Positions 1 to 8,750 of a DNA stretch of 36,783 nt are shown in pieces (position 1 is the stretch's first letter; every line of letters starts with the position of its first letter). Source of the DNA: Mycobacterium sp. 852014-52450_SCH5900713 (GTDB lineage Bacteria; Actinomycetota; Actinomycetes; Mycobacteriales; Mycobacteriaceae); NCBI RefSeq assembly GCF_001667075.1, contig NZ_LZIL01000010.1, positions 1 to 36,783 of the forward strand. The letters run 5' to 3'. Made by a program: the position numbers and the translations under genes. The notes under the pieces are model-generated. The model did no database searches and was not told the DNA's origin. It saw nothing but the letters and a program-made list of their open reading frames with translations.

Positions 1-35
1 GTTTGGGTGGTGGGCGGGTATATGTTTAAAACAGA

Positions 36-57
36 CCGCCCCCCCTTGGGGGGGCGG
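36..57. repeat. Perfect G/C hairpin
   Basis: Ten-base arms (36-45 and 48-57) are exact reverse complements around a TT loop. Together they form a very stable G/C stem. No T-tract follows, so it is not a textbook intrinsic terminator. It may still act as a tail-less terminator for a gene ending before the window; in H37Rv aceE lies upstream of this cluster. The function is inferred. Confidence 0.5.
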
Positions 58-100
58 GGGGCCGGCCAGCCCCACACGCCACCGCGGCCCACGCCCCCCA

Positions 101-158
101 CCGAGCGTCACGCCAGCGTGACGGTCGGCTCCGGACGCCACGCTGGCGTGACGCTCGG
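101..158. repeat. 20-bp perfect inverted repeat with self-palindromic arms
   Basis: Arms 101-120 and 139-158 are exact reverse complements separated by 18 bases. The left arm also contains its own palindrome, CGTCACGC-CA-GCGTGACG (106-123), so the DNA or RNA could fold either as one long stem or as separate small hairpins. It lies 69 bp upstream of the mabR start. It could be a terminator for the upstream gene or a regulatory structure; the sequence does not decide between these. Confidence 0.6.
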
Positions 159-214
159 GCCAAAAAGCGCCGTTCACCCCCCGCCGCCTTGGCAGATATA
201 TCCAAAATGTGGCG

Positions 215-220
215 TAGGTT
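215..220 (+). promoter_or_regulatory. Candidate -10 element for leaderless mabR
   Basis: The hexamer TAGGTT matches the TANNNT type and ends exactly 6 bases before the GTG start at 227. That would put the transcription start on the start codon. No good Shine-Dalgarno sequence is present, which fits a leaderless mRNA. Confidence 0.45.
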
Positions 221-226
221 TTAGGG

Positions 227-1552
227 GTGAATGACAACCCGTTCGCCGGCCCCTTCGCCAAGCAGCCCAGGTCGCCGCTCGAACTGCTCGACAGCGTGCC
301 GGATTCCGTCCTGCGCCGGTTGAAGCAGCACTCCGGCCGGCTGGCCACCGAAGCCGTCTCGGTGATGCAGGACCGGTTGCCGTTCTTCGCCGACTTGGAA
401 GCCTCCCAGCGGGCCAGCGTGGCGCTGGTGGTGCAGACGGCCATCAACAACTTCGTCGAGTGGATGCAGGACCCCCACAGCAACGTCAGCTACACCGCAC
501 AGGCCTTCGAGCTGGTGCCCCAGGACCTCGCCCGCCGGATCGCGTTGCGGCACAGCGTGGACATGGTGCGCGTCACCATGGAGTTCTTCGAAGAGGTGCT
601 GCCGCTGGTGGCCCGCTCCGAGGAGCAGTTGACCGCCCTGACCGTGGGCGTGCTGAAGTACAGCCGCGACCTCGCCTTCACGTCCGCCTCGGCCTACGCG
701 AACGCGGCCGAGGCGCGCGGCAGCTGGGACAGCCGGATGGAGGCCAGCGTCGTCGACGCGGTGGTCCGCGGCGACACCGGCCCCGAGCTGTTGTCCCGGG
801 CCGCGGCGCTCAACTGGGACACCACCGCCCCCGCCACGGTCGTGGTCGGGGTCCCCGCGCCGGGCCCCGGCGGGTCGACCGGACCGGGCGACGACCAGCG
901 GGCCAGTCAGCACGTCCGCGACATCGCCGGCCGGCACGGCCGCGCCGCCCTCACCGATGTGCACGGCACCTGGCTGGTCGCCGTCGTGTCGGGCCAACTG
1001 TCGCCCACCGACAAATTCCTCGGCGACCTACTGGACGCGTTCTCCGACGGCCCGGTGGTCATCGGTCCGACGGCGCCAATGCTGACCGCGGCCTACCACA
1101 GCGCCAGCGAGGCGATCTCCGGGATGAACGCCGTCGGTGGCTGGCGGGGGGCGCCGCGGCCCGTGCCGGCGCGCGAACTCCTGCCCGAACGTGCCCTGAT
1201 GGGGGACGCCTCGGCGATCGTGGCGTTGCACACCGACGTCATGGGACCGTTGGCCGCGGCGGGCCCCACGCTCATCGAGACTCTCGACGCTTATTTAGAT
1301 TGTGGCGGCGCCATTGAGGCATGTGCCAGAAAGTTGTTCGTTCATCCAAACACGGTCCGCTACCGGCTCAAGCGGATCACCGACTTCACCGGACGAGACC
1401 CCACGCAGCCCCGCGACGCATATGTGCTGCGAGTGGCGGCGACGGTCGGCCAGCTCAACTACCCCACAGCTCCCGCTAGCCTTGGCACCAACGCGATGCC
1501 TCCGGTTCCGCTGCCGGTCAGGGCGGCTATCGGGAGTCAATCCGAGGCGTAG
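227..1552 (+). CDS. mabR: MabR, PucR-family regulator of FAS-II genes
   Basis: This 441-residue protein closely matches H37Rv Rv2242 (MabR), the DNA-binding regulator of the FAS-II operon. Residues about 355-400 form the PucR-type helix-turn-helix (AIEACARKLFVHPNTVRYRL), which resembles a CdaR/PucR C-terminus. The N-terminal and central parts carry no enzyme motif I recognise and probably sense a lipid effector. The GTG at 227 is chosen because it matches the homologue's start and follows a leaderless-type -10. Compared with my memory of the 414-residue H37Rv protein, about 27 extra residues follow the QLNYPT end of the conserved region. The gene sits directly upstream of fabD with a MabR-type operator between them. 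Confidence 0.93.
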   Translation: MNDNPFAGPFAKQPRSPLELLDSVPDSVLRRLKQHSGRLATEAVSVMQDRLPFFADLEASQRASVALVVQTAINNFVEWMQDPHSNVSYTAQAFELVPQDLARRIALRHSVDMVRVTMEFFEEVLPLVARSEEQLTALTVGVLKYSRDLAFTSASAYANAAEARGSWDSRMEASVVDAVVRGDTGPELLSRAAALNWDTTAPATVVVGVPAPGPGGSTGPGDDQRASQHVRDIAGRHGRAALTDVHGTWLVAVVSGQLSPTDKFLGDLLDAFSDGPVVIGPTAPMLTAAYHSASEAISGMNAVGGWRGAPRPVPARELLPERALMGDASAIVALHTDVMGPLAAAGPTLIETLDAYLDCGGAIEACARKLFVHPNTVRYRLKRITDFTGRDPTQPRDAYVLRVAATVGQLNYPTAPASLGTNAMPPVPLPVRAAIGSQSEA

Positions 1553-1605
1553 TGACCCAGGCCACAGGTCGCGGCACGATATCGAACACGTAGCTTACGG
1601 AGCTA

Positions 1606-1626
1606 TTTTGTGGGGACTACACAAAA
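1606..1626. promoter_or_regulatory. MabR operator (TTTTGT-N9-ACAAAA)
   Basis: TTTTGT (1606-1611) and ACAAAA (1621-1626) are exact inverted 6-mers separated by 9 bases. This is the arrangement I recall being reported for MabR binding upstream of the mycobacterial FAS-II operon. The site lies between mabR and fabD. Its right half overlaps the expected -35 of the promoter whose -10 is at 1642, so MabR could block or contact polymerase. Confidence 0.8.
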
Positions 1627-1641
1627 ACCTAAGACGAGGTT

Positions 1642-1647
1642 CATAAT
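1642..1647 (+). promoter_or_regulatory. Candidate -10 of the FAS-II operon promoter
   Basis: CATAAT differs from TATAAT at one position. It would place the transcription start near 1654 and leave a leader of about 40 bases before the fabD GTG. A 17-bp spacer puts the -35 at about 1619-1624, inside the MabR operator. Confidence 0.5.
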
Positions 1648-1692
1648 CTGTTACACCCGCCAAAACCGTTTCCACAGTGTTCTCTTAAACAC

Positions 1693-2601
1693 GTGATTGC
1701 ATTGCTTGCGCCCGGACAGGGTTCACAGACCGAGGGGATGCTCTCGCCGTGGCTCGACCTGCCGGGTGCCGCGGACCAGCTCGACCTGTGGTCGAAGGCC
1801 AGCGGCCTCGACCTGGTCCGGCTGGGTACCACCGCGTCGACCGAGGAGATCACCGACACCTCGGTCACTCAGCCCCTGGTCGTCGCGGCCACGCTGCTGG
1901 CCCACCAGGAGCTCACCAAGCGCGGCCTGCTTGCCGACGCGGACCTCATCGTGGCGGGTCACTCCGTCGGCGAGATCGCGGCCTACGCGATCGCCGGTGT
2001 GATGGCCGCCGATGACGCCGTCGCGCTGGCCGCCACCCGTGGCGCCGAAATGGCCAAGGCCTGCGCCATCGAGCCGACCGGCATGTCCGCGGTGCTCGGC
2101 GGTGACGAGGCCGAGGTGCTGACCCGTCTCGAGCAGCTCGACCTGTTCCCCGCCAACCGCAACGCCGTCGGCCAGATCGTCGCCGCCGGCCCGCTCACGG
2201 CGCTGGAGAAGCTGGCCGAGGACCCGCCGGCCAAGGCCCGGATCCGCGCCCTCGGGGTGGCCGGGGCGTTCCACACCAAGTACATGGCTCCGGCCCTCGA
2301 CCGCTACGCCGCCGCGGCGGCCGCCGTCGCGACCGCCGAGCCCACCGCCACGCTGCTGTCCAACCGCGACGGGCAGCCCGTCGCCTCGGCGGCGGCGGCG
2401 ATGGACGCGCTGGTCGCTCAACTCACCCAGCCGGTGCGCTGGGACCTGTGCACGGCAACCATGCGTGACCGGGAAATCACGGCGGCCGTGGAGTTCCCCC
2501 CTGCGGGCACTCTCACCGGCATCGCCAAACGCGAACTTCGGGGGGTTACGACCCGCGCCGTCAAAGCACCCGCAGACCTGGACGCACTGGCCGAACTCTA
2601 G
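1693..2601 (+). CDS. fabD: FabD, malonyl-CoA:ACP transacylase
   Basis: This 302-residue cytoplasmic enzyme transfers malonyl groups from CoA to AcpM, supplying extender units for KasA and KasB. It shows the family signature GQGSQ at residues 9-13 and the nucleophile motif GHSVGE with Ser91. The later GAFHTKYM segment supplies the catalytic His (about residue 194). Length and order match H37Rv Rv2243. The GTG at 1693 fits the homologue's N-terminus (MIALLAPGQG) and no strong Shine-Dalgarno sequence precedes it. It is the first gene of the FAS-II operon, downstream of the MabR operator, with 81 bp before acpM. Confidence 0.96.
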   Translation: MIALLAPGQGSQTEGMLSPWLDLPGAADQLDLWSKASGLDLVRLGTTASTEEITDTSVTQPLVVAATLLAHQELTKRGLLADADLIVAGHSVGEIAAYAIAGVMAADDAVALAATRGAEMAKACAIEPTGMSAVLGGDEAEVLTRLEQLDLFPANRNAVGQIVAAGPLTALEKLAEDPPAKARIRALGVAGAFHTKYMAPALDRYAAAAAAVATAEPTATLLSNRDGQPVASAAAAMDALVAQLTQPVRWDLCTATMRDREITAAVEFPPAGTLTGIAKRELRGVTTRAVKAPADLDALAEL

Positions 2602-2682
2602 AAGCCGCTTCCAGTACAACCACATACCGCTCTAAAGAACATTCTGTTCGATCAACTCAACACATTACGAAGGGAAGACGCT

Positions 2683-3027
2683 GTGGCCGTCACTCAAGAA
2701 GAAATCATTGCCGGTATCGCGGAGATCATCGAAGAGGTCACCGGTATCGAGCCGTCCGAGGTCACCCCGGAGAAGTCGTTCGTGGACGACCTGGACATCG
2801 ACTCGCTGTCGATGGTCGAGATCGCGGTGCAGACCGAGGACAAGTACGGCGTGAAGATCCCGGACGAGGACCTCGCCGGTCTGCGTACCGTCGGTGACGT
2901 CGTCGCGTACATCCAGAAGCTCGAGGAAGAAGACCCCGAGGCCGCCGCAGCGCTGCGCGCCAAGCTGGAGTCCGAGAACCCCGACGCCGTTGCCAACGTC
3001 AAGGCGAGGCTGGAAGCGGACAAGTGA
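2683..3027 (+). CDS. acpM: AcpM, meromycolate acyl carrier protein
   Basis: This 114-residue acidic carrier protein holds growing meromycolate chains for FAS-II. The phosphopantetheine attachment motif DIDSLS places the modified serine at residue 41. Compared with ordinary ACPs of about 80 residues it has the extended Glu/Ala/Lys-rich C-terminal tail (about residues 85-114) typical of mycobacterial AcpM. The GTG at 2683 is supported by an AAGGGAAG ribosome-binding site just upstream. Its stop overlaps the kasA start by 4 bases (GTGA), indicating translational coupling. Confidence 0.97.
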   Translation: MAVTQEEIIAGIAEIIEEVTGIEPSEVTPEKSFVDDLDIDSLSMVEIAVQTEDKYGVKIPDEDLAGLRTVGDVVAYIQKLEEEDPEAAAALRAKLESENPDAVANVKARLEADK

Positions 3028-4274
3028 GCAAGCCTTCCACTGCCAATGGCGGTTACCCCAACGTTGTGGTAACCGCCGTCACGGCGACGACATCGATCGC
3101 GCCGGACATCGAGAGCACGTGGAAGGGTTTGTTAGCCGGCGAAAGCGGCATCCACGTTCTCGAGGACGAGTTCGTCACCAAGTGGGACCTGCCCGTCAAG
3201 ATCGGTGGTCACCTCAAGGAGCCCATCGACGAGCACATGAGCAGGCTCGACTTGCGGCGGATGTCCTACGTCCAACGGTTGGCCAAGTTGCTGGGCACTC
3301 AGCTGTGGGAGTCCGCCGGCAGCCCGGAGGTCGACCCCGACCGGTTCTCGGTGGTGGTCGGCACCGGGCTCGGCGGCGCCGAGCGGATCGTGGAGACCTA
3401 CGACCTGATGAACGAGGGCGGTCCCCGCAAGGTGTCGCCGCTCGCCGTTCAGATGATTATGCCCAACGGCGCCGCGGCGGTGGTGGGCCTGCAGCTCGGT
3501 GCCCGCGCCGGAGTGATCACCCCGGTGTCGGCCTGTTCGTCGGGCTCGGAGGCGATCGCCCACGCCTGGCGGCAGATCGTCATGGGTGACGCCGACTTCG
3601 CCGTCTGCGGCGGTGTCGAGGGACCCATCGAGGCGCTGCCCATCGCGGCGTTCTCCATGATGCGGGCCATGTCCACCCGCAACGATGAGCCCGAACGTGC
3701 CTCGCGGCCGTTCGACAAGGACCGCGACGGCTTCGTCTTCGGCGAGGCCGGGGCCATGATGATCATCGAGACCGAGGAGCACGCCAAGGCCCGCGGTGCC
3801 AAGCCGCTGGCCCGGTTGATGGGTGCCGGCATCACGTCGGACGCGTTCCACATGGTCGCTCCCGCGGCGGACGGCGTGCGCGCCGGACGGGCAATGCAAC
3901 GGTCGCTCGAATTGGCGGGCTTGTCCCCCAAGGACATCGACCACGTCAACGCTCACGGGACGGCGACGCCGATCGGCGACACGGCCGAGGCCAACGCCAT
4001 CCGGGTCGCCGGCTGCGAGCGAGCAGCGGTGTACGCGCCGAAGTCGGCGCTGGGCCACTCTATCGGCGCGGTCGGCGCGCTGGAATCTGTTCTCACGGTA
4101 TTGAGCCTTCGGGACGGCGTGATACCGCCAACACTGAATTACGAAACCCCAGATCCCGAGATCGACCTTGATGTTGTTGCGGGCGAACCTCGCTACGGCG
4201 ATTTCCGTTACGCGATCAACAACTCGTTCGGGTTCGGTGGCCACAATGTGGCGCTCGCCTTCGGGCGGTACTGA
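3024..4274 (+). CDS. kasA: KasA, beta-ketoacyl-ACP synthase I
   Basis: This 416-residue condensing enzyme, the same length as H37Rv KasA, catalyses early and middle elongation of meromycolate chains on AcpM with malonyl-AcpM as donor. The thiolase-fold catalytic residues are visible: Cys171 (VSACSSG), His311 (NAHGTAT), Lys340 and His345 (KSALGHS). The C-terminal glycine-rich FGFGGHN motif is intact. The GTG start overlaps the acpM stop by 4 bases. The paralogue kasB follows 25 bp downstream. KasA is the known target of thiolactomycin-type inhibitors. Confidence 0.97.
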   Translation: MSKPSTANGGYPNVVVTAVTATTSIAPDIESTWKGLLAGESGIHVLEDEFVTKWDLPVKIGGHLKEPIDEHMSRLDLRRMSYVQRLAKLLGTQLWESAGSPEVDPDRFSVVVGTGLGGAERIVETYDLMNEGGPRKVSPLAVQMIMPNGAAAVVGLQLGARAGVITPVSACSSGSEAIAHAWRQIVMGDADFAVCGGVEGPIEALPIAAFSMMRAMSTRNDEPERASRPFDKDRDGFVFGEAGAMMIIETEEHAKARGAKPLARLMGAGITSDAFHMVAPAADGVRAGRAMQRSLELAGLSPKDIDHVNAHGTATPIGDTAEANAIRVAGCERAAVYAPKSALGHSIGAVGALESVLTVLSLRDGVIPPTLNYETPDPEIDLDVVAGEPRYGDFRYAINNSFGFGGHNVALAFGRY

Positions 4275-4299
4275 GCACAGAAGGAAGATCGCAAGACTC

Positions 4300-5553
4300 A
4301 TGACAGAGCTGGTTACCGGGAAAGCGCTCCCGAACGTGGTCGTCACAGGCATCGCCATGACGACCGCAGTCGCATCGGATGCGGAGAACACCTGGAAGTT
4401 GTTGCTAGACGGCCAAAGTGGAATCCGCACCCTCGAGGACCCGTTCATCGAAGAGTTCGACCTGCCGGTCCGTATCGGCGGGCACCTCGTCGAGGAGTTC
4501 GACAGCCACCTGACGCGCATTGAGTTGCGTCGTCTGTCCTATCTGCAAAAGATGTCCACCGTGCTGGGCCGGCGGGTATGGGAGAACGCCGGTTCACCAG
4601 AGGTGGACACCAACCGGTTGATGGTGTGCATCGGCACCGGGATGGGCTCGACCGAGGAGCTCATCTGGGGTTATGACTCGCTGCGCGAGCGCGGCACCAA
4701 GGCGTTCAACCCGCTGGGCGTGCAGAAATACATGCCCAACGGCGCGGCCGCGACGGTTGGGCTGGAGCGGCATGCCAAGGCCGGGGTATGCGCCCCGGTG
4801 TCGGCATGTGCGTCGGGCGCCGAAGGTATCGCCCAGGCGTGGCGGCACATCGTGTTCGGCGAGGCCGACATCGCGATCTGCGGTGGTGTGGAAACCAAGA
4901 TCGAGGCGGTGCCCATCGCGGCATTCGCCGCAATGCGCATCGTGTTGTCCACAACCAACGACGACCCGGCGGGCGCCTGCCGCCCGTTCGACCGCGACCG
5001 CAACGGGTTCGTGTTCGGTGAGGGTGGCGCGCTGATGGTGATCGAGACCGAGGAGCACGCCAAGGCCCGTGGCGCCAACATCCTGGCCCGGGTAATGGGG
5101 GCCAGCATCACCTCGGACGGCTTTCACATGGTGGCGCCGGACCCCGATGGGGCACGCGCCGGCCATGCGATCTCGCGGGCGATCCAGCTCGCGGGGCTCA
5201 CTCCGGGCGATATCGACCACGTCAACGCCCATGCCACCGGTACCCAGGTCGGCGACGTGGCCGAGGCCAAGGCCATCAACAACGCCCTGGGCAGCCACAA
5301 GCCGGCGGTGTATGCGCCCAAGTCCGCGCTCGGCCACTCGGTGGGCGCCGTGGGTGCGGTCGAGTCGATCCTGACGGTGATGGCCCTGCGGGACCAGGTC
5401 GTTCCGCCGACGCTGAACCTCGAAAACCTCGACCCCGAGGTGGATCTGGACGTGGTGGCGGGCAAGCCGCGTCCGGGCAACTACCGGTACGCCATCAACA
5501 ACTCGTTCGGATTCGGCGGGCACAACGTCGCGGTCGCCTTCGGGCGGTACTGA
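4300..5553 (+). CDS. kasB: KasB, beta-ketoacyl-ACP synthase II
   Basis: This 417-residue paralogue of KasA extends meromycolates to full length; in M. tuberculosis loss of kasB shortens mycolates and affects acid-fastness. The catalytic set is complete: Cys170 (VSACASG), His311 (NAHATGT), Lys341 and His346 (KSALGHS). The ATG at 4300 ([12 protein letters not shown]) is chosen because AGAAGGAAG lies just upstream and homology with KasA begins here. The reading frame stays open upstream to 4168 but that part overlaps kasA. The H37Rv annotation adds about 20 N-terminal residues, so a longer start cannot be fully excluded. Confidence 0.95.
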   Translation: MTELVTGKALPNVVVTGIAMTTAVASDAENTWKLLLDGQSGIRTLEDPFIEEFDLPVRIGGHLVEEFDSHLTRIELRRLSYLQKMSTVLGRRVWENAGSPEVDTNRLMVCIGTGMGSTEELIWGYDSLRERGTKAFNPLGVQKYMPNGAAATVGLERHAKAGVCAPVSACASGAEGIAQAWRHIVFGEADIAICGGVETKIEAVPIAAFAAMRIVLSTTNDDPAGACRPFDRDRNGFVFGEGGALMVIETEEHAKARGANILARVMGASITSDGFHMVAPDPDGARAGHAISRAIQLAGLTPGDIDHVNAHATGTQVGDVAEAKAINNALGSHKPAVYAPKSALGHSVGAVGAVESILTVMALRDQVVPPTLNLENLDPEVDLDVVAGKPRPGNYRYAINNSFGFGGHNVAVAFGRY

Positions 5554-5600
5554 TCACCGCTTCGTCACCAGACAGCACACCCGGAAAACAGGAGACTGCG

Positions 5601-7022
5601 ATGACAATCATGGCCCCCGCGTCGGTCGGCGAGTCGCTCGACCCCAGGGACCCGTTGCTGCGTCTGAGCAACTTCTTCGACGAGGGCAGCGTCGAGCTGC
5701 TGCACGAGCGTGACCGCTCGGGTGTGCTTTCGGCGTCGGGCACCGTGAACGGTGTGCGGACCATCGCCTTCTGCACCGACGGGACCGTGATGGGCGGCGC
5801 CATGGGCGTCGAGGGCTGTGCCCACATCGTCAACGCCTATGACACCGCCATCGAGGAGCAGAGCCCGATCGTGGGCATCTGGCACTCCGGCGGGGCGCGC
5901 CTGGCCGAGGGCGTCAAGGCGTTGCACGCGGTCGGGACGGTGTTCGAGGCGATGATTCGCGCGTCCGGATATGTCCCGCAGATCTCGGTGGTCGTCGGTT
6001 TCGCCGCCGGCGGCGCGGCCTACGGTCCCGCGCTGACCGACGTCATCGTGATGGCGCCGGAAAGCCGGGTGTTCGTCACCGGGCCCGACGTGGTGCGGAG
6101 CGTCACCGGGGAGGACGTGGACATGGCGTCCCTCGGCGGCCCGGAGACCCACCACAAGAAGTCCGGCGTGTGCCACATCGTCGCCGACGACGAGCTCGAC
6201 GCCTACGAGCGTGGCCGCCGCCTGGTCGGATTGTTCTGCCAGCAGGGCCATTTCGACCGCAGCAGGGCCGAGGCCGGTGACACCGATATCCACGCGCTGC
6301 TCCCCGAGTCGGCCCGGCGGGCCTACGACGTGCGTCCGATCGTGACCGCGATCCTGGACGACGAGACGCCGTTCGACGAGTTCCAGGCCAACTGGGCACC
6401 GTCGATGGTGATCGGGCTGGGCCGGTTGTCCGGCCGCACGGTGGGCGTCCTGGCGAACAACCCGTTGCGACTGGGTGGCTGCCTGAACTCCGAAAGCGCC
6501 GAGAAGGCAGCACGATTCGTGCGTCTGTGCGACGCGTTCGGCATCCCGCTGATCGTGGTCGTCGACGTTCCCGGCTACCTGCCCGGCGTCGACCAGGAGT
6601 GGGGCGGCGTGGTGCGCCGCGGCGCGAAGCTGCTGCACGCGTTCGGCGAGTGCACGGTTCCGCGCGTCACGCTGGTCACCCGAAAGACCTACGGCGGGGC
6701 CTACATTGCGATGAACTCCCGATCGCTCAACGCGACGAAGGTGTACGCCTGGCCGGACGCCGAGGTGGCCGTGATGGGTGCCAAGGCCGCCGTCGGCATC
6801 CTGCACAAGAAGAAGCTGGCCGCCGCGGCCGATGACGAGCGCGAAGCGCTGCACGACCAGTTGGCCGCCGAGCACGAGAAGATCGCCGGCGGTGTGGACA
6901 GCGCCATCGAGATCGGTGTGGTCGACGAGAAGATCGACCCGTCGCACACCCGCAGCAAGCTCACCGAGGCGCTGGCCCAGGCGCCGGCGCGCCGCGGTCG
7001 GCACAAGAACATCCCGCTGTAG
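5601..7022 (+). CDS. accD6: AccD6, acyl-CoA carboxylase beta subunit
   Basis: This 473-residue carboxyltransferase subunit partners with a biotinylated alpha subunit encoded elsewhere (AccA3 in M. tuberculosis) to make malonyl-CoA for FAS-I and FAS-II. Both crotonase-fold halves are present: HSGGARL (95-101) and the oxyanion-hole segment FAAGGAAYGP (134-143) in the N half; VDVPGYLPG and KTYGGAY in the C half. Length matches H37Rv Rv2247. An AGGAGA site precedes the ATG. It is the last gene of the FAS-II cluster, and a palindromic repeat lies 58 bp past the stop. Confidence 0.96.
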   Translation: MTIMAPASVGESLDPRDPLLRLSNFFDEGSVELLHERDRSGVLSASGTVNGVRTIAFCTDGTVMGGAMGVEGCAHIVNAYDTAIEEQSPIVGIWHSGGARLAEGVKALHAVGTVFEAMIRASGYVPQISVVVGFAAGGAAYGPALTDVIVMAPESRVFVTGPDVVRSVTGEDVDMASLGGPETHHKKSGVCHIVADDELDAYERGRRLVGLFCQQGHFDRSRAEAGDTDIHALLPESARRAYDVRPIVTAILDDETPFDEFQANWAPSMVIGLGRLSGRTVGVLANNPLRLGGCLNSESAEKAARFVRLCDAFGIPLIVVVDVPGYLPGVDQEWGGVVRRGAKLLHAFGECTVPRVTLVTRKTYGGAYIAMNSRSLNATKVYAWPDAEVAVMGAKAAVGILHKKKLAAAADDEREALHDQLAAEHEKIAGGVDSAIEIGVVDEKIDPSHTRSKLTEALAQAPARRGRHKNIPL

Positions 7023-7080
7023 GTCGAGAGCGGCCGCATCGGCCCCTTCAGCACCGCTCTCCGACCATTGGGTGGGCCAC

Positions 7081-7110
7081 GAATTTGATATCACCTGTGC
7101 TATCAAATTC
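7081..7110. repeat. GATATC-type palindromic intergenic repeat, copy 1
   Basis: A 30-base inverted repeat with GAATTTGATA and TATCAAATTC at its ends. It sits between the convergent ends of accD6 (58 bp away) and the monooxygenase gene (10 bp away). It is the first of four related copies (others at 13418, 17853 and 27334). A bidirectional terminator or protein-binding site is inferred from its placement. Confidence 0.75.
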
Positions 7111-7120
7111 GGCAAGGTGG

Positions 7121-8686
7121 TTATGCCCCTCTGCGGCCCAGGATCGTGGTAAGCGCCCGGCGCAGTTCCTCTTCGGGGTTGTCAGGCAGCGCATCGGCAC
7201 GCCAGCCGACGAAATCGTCCGGACGGATCAACAGCGCGCCTTCGGGAATGAGTCCGGTGACTGCCGACCACTCGTCGCTATGGAGGCGGTGCGCGGCCAC
7301 CGGTACCGAAGCCGCAGCGGCACACCAGCGTTCGTCGCCGGTCAGCACGGTGAACCCGGGCCCAAGCAGGTCGAGCGTCGACACGCCGTCGCGCACCCAC
7401 ACGTGGGGAACCCGGGTGCCGGGCTGAGCGTGCAACTCCCCCACGAGCTGCACACCGCCCGAAACCGTCGCAGGCCCGTCGACGTTCACCACCGCCGCCG
7501 AGCGGTATTGATAACCGATGAGCAGTTCGAACATCGAGCACTCCTCGTCGGCCGGCAATTGTGGACCGTCCTCGCTCATGGGCAGCACGGCGAGCGTCGG
7601 GCCGGTCAGCGACTGCCGGGCGGCGAACTGCCCCACCGGGTGACGCTCGGCCTGGTAGGTATCCAGCAGTGCCGGCTCGGCGGTCCCGTCTAAAACGGCG
7701 GCCAGCTTCCAGGCCAGGTTGTGCGCACTCTGGATCGCGGTGTTGGCTCCCCCGGCCTTGAACGGCGGCATGGTGTGCGCCGAATCGCCGACGAGAAAGG
7801 CTCGGCCACAACGAAATTGGTCGGCCACCTGCTCGTAGGGTTGCCAGGCCGCGACCTCGATGACGTCGATGTCTATCGGCTCGCCGATCGCCTTGATGAG
7901 CACATCCCGGCAGCGTTGCGGCGTGAACTGCTCCGCCGACTCACCTTTGCCCGGGAAGTACGTGGTGATGAACATCCCCAAGTCGCCGTCGACCAGCAGA
8001 AAGATGCCGTCCACGTCAGCGTTCTTGACTTGCACGGCATCCCCGTCGGCCAACTGCGAGACGAACTTCTTCCAGGGCGCCCGGAAGTAGATGAACACGA
8101 CGAAGATCGGTAACGCGCCATAACCGGACGTGCTGATGCCCAACCAGTTTCGGACCGGGCTGTGCACACCATCGGCGCCGACGAGGTAGTCGGCGCGGAC
8201 AGTCTCGGACTTCCCGGTATCCCGGTCGCGGACCACCGCGGTGACGCCGGCCCCGTCCTGCTCGAACGACACCACTTCCGTCCCGTACCGCACCTCGCTT
8301 CCCCGCCGGCGCGTCTCGCCGAGCAGAATCGGCTCCAGCCTGCTCTGCGGGCAATACTGCGCGGCGGGCTCCGGGCTGAGCGCGTCGAGTCCCGCGAAGA
8401 TCGCGTTGATGTCGATGGCCACGCGTTCCTCGGCGCTGTTGAGCGTGGGCCTGACCATCAGGGTCGAAACATGGTCGGCGACCGCATGTACCTCGTCGCC
8501 GAGCCCGAGGCCGCGCAGGATTTCCAGGCTCCGGAAGCTCAGGTTGCGGGCCTTGGGATAGATGAAAGTCTCGCGCCGCTTCTCCACCAGCAGCGAATGG
8601 GCCCCGTGTTTGGCCAGCAACGCGGAGGTGGCCAAGCCGGCGGCGCCGGCACCGACGATGAGCACGGGAACGCGAATGGTCGTCAT
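7121..8686 (-). CDS. FAD-dependent aromatic-type monooxygenase
   Basis: This 521-residue flavoprotein belongs to the PheA/TfdB-type hydroxylase family (FAD_binding_3). It shows the Rossmann motif GAGAAG (12-17), the VGADG segment (169-173) and the second FAD motif GDSAHTMPP (300-308). The C-terminal third resembles the thioredoxin-like domain of these hydroxylases. The substrate is unknown; aromatic or polyketide-like compounds are typical. The ATG at 8686 (MTTIRVPVLIVG) begins right at the FAD fold. An in-frame ATG at 8710 would add 8 residues, but a 19-bp inverted repeat lies there. It does not correspond to a gene I know in this H37Rv neighbourhood, so it may be an insertion. Confidence 0.85.
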   Translation of the reverse strand: MTTIRVPVLIVGAGAAGLATSALLAKHGAHSLLVEKRRETFIYPKARNLSFRSLEILRGLGLGDEVHAVADHVSTLMVRPTLNSAEERVAIDINAIFAGLDALSPEPAAQYCPQSRLEPILLGETRRRGSEVRYGTEVVSFEQDGAGVTAVVRDRDTGKSETVRADYLVGADGVHSPVRNWLGISTSGYGALPIFVVFIYFRAPWKKFVSQLADGDAVQVKNADVDGIFLLVDGDLGMFITTYFPGKGESAEQFTPQRCRDVLIKAIGEPIDIDVIEVAAWQPYEQVADQFRCGRAFLVGDSAHTMPPFKAGGANTAIQSAHNLAWKLAAVLDGTAEPALLDTYQAERHPVGQFAARQSLTGPTLAVLPMSEDGPQLPADEECSMFELLIGYQYRSAAVVNVDGPATVSGGVQLVGELHAQPGTRVPHVWVRDGVSTLDLLGPGFTVLTGDERWCAAAASVPVAAHRLHSDEWSAVTGLIPEGALLIRPDDFVGWRADALPDNPEEELRRALTTILGRRGA

Positions 8687-8692
8687 CAGAGA

Positions 8693-8711
8693 AATGATAG
8701 TCGCTGTCATT
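8693..8711. promoter_or_regulatory. Candidate operator upstream of the FAD monooxygenase
   Basis: The imperfect 19-bp inverted repeat AATGATAG-TCG-CTGTCATT lies 6 bp before the monooxygenase ATG at 8686, in the gap after glpD. Its size and symmetry fit a TetR- or MarR-type operator. No regulator gene is adjacent, although the TetR gene at 10292 is two genes away. Confidence 0.4.
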
Positions 8712-8750
8712 CGGGATTTACAGTCATAATATGAATCCCGACGCGGCGCC

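Noticed and set aside
221..997. Long open frame of 258 residues on the - strand opposite mabR
   Set aside because: It is a GC-rich shadow frame with no ribosome-binding site and no family resemblance, fully antisense to the well-supported mabR.
2637..2649. GAACA-TTC-TGTTC palindrome between fabD and acpM, resembling a LexA box
   Set aside because: The half-sites are separated by 5 bases, while the mycobacterial SOS box I know is TCGAAC-N4-GTTCGA, and the left half lacks the TC. There is no reason to expect DNA-damage control of acpM.
4168..4299. Upstream extension of the kasB frame
   Set aside because: It overlaps the end of kasA, reads as low-similarity sequence, and the ATG at 4300 has a proper ribosome-binding site.
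5565..7115. A 516-residue - strand open frame opposite accD6
   Set aside because: His/Arg/Gly-rich composition typical of antisense frames in high-GC genes. accD6 is full length on the other strand.
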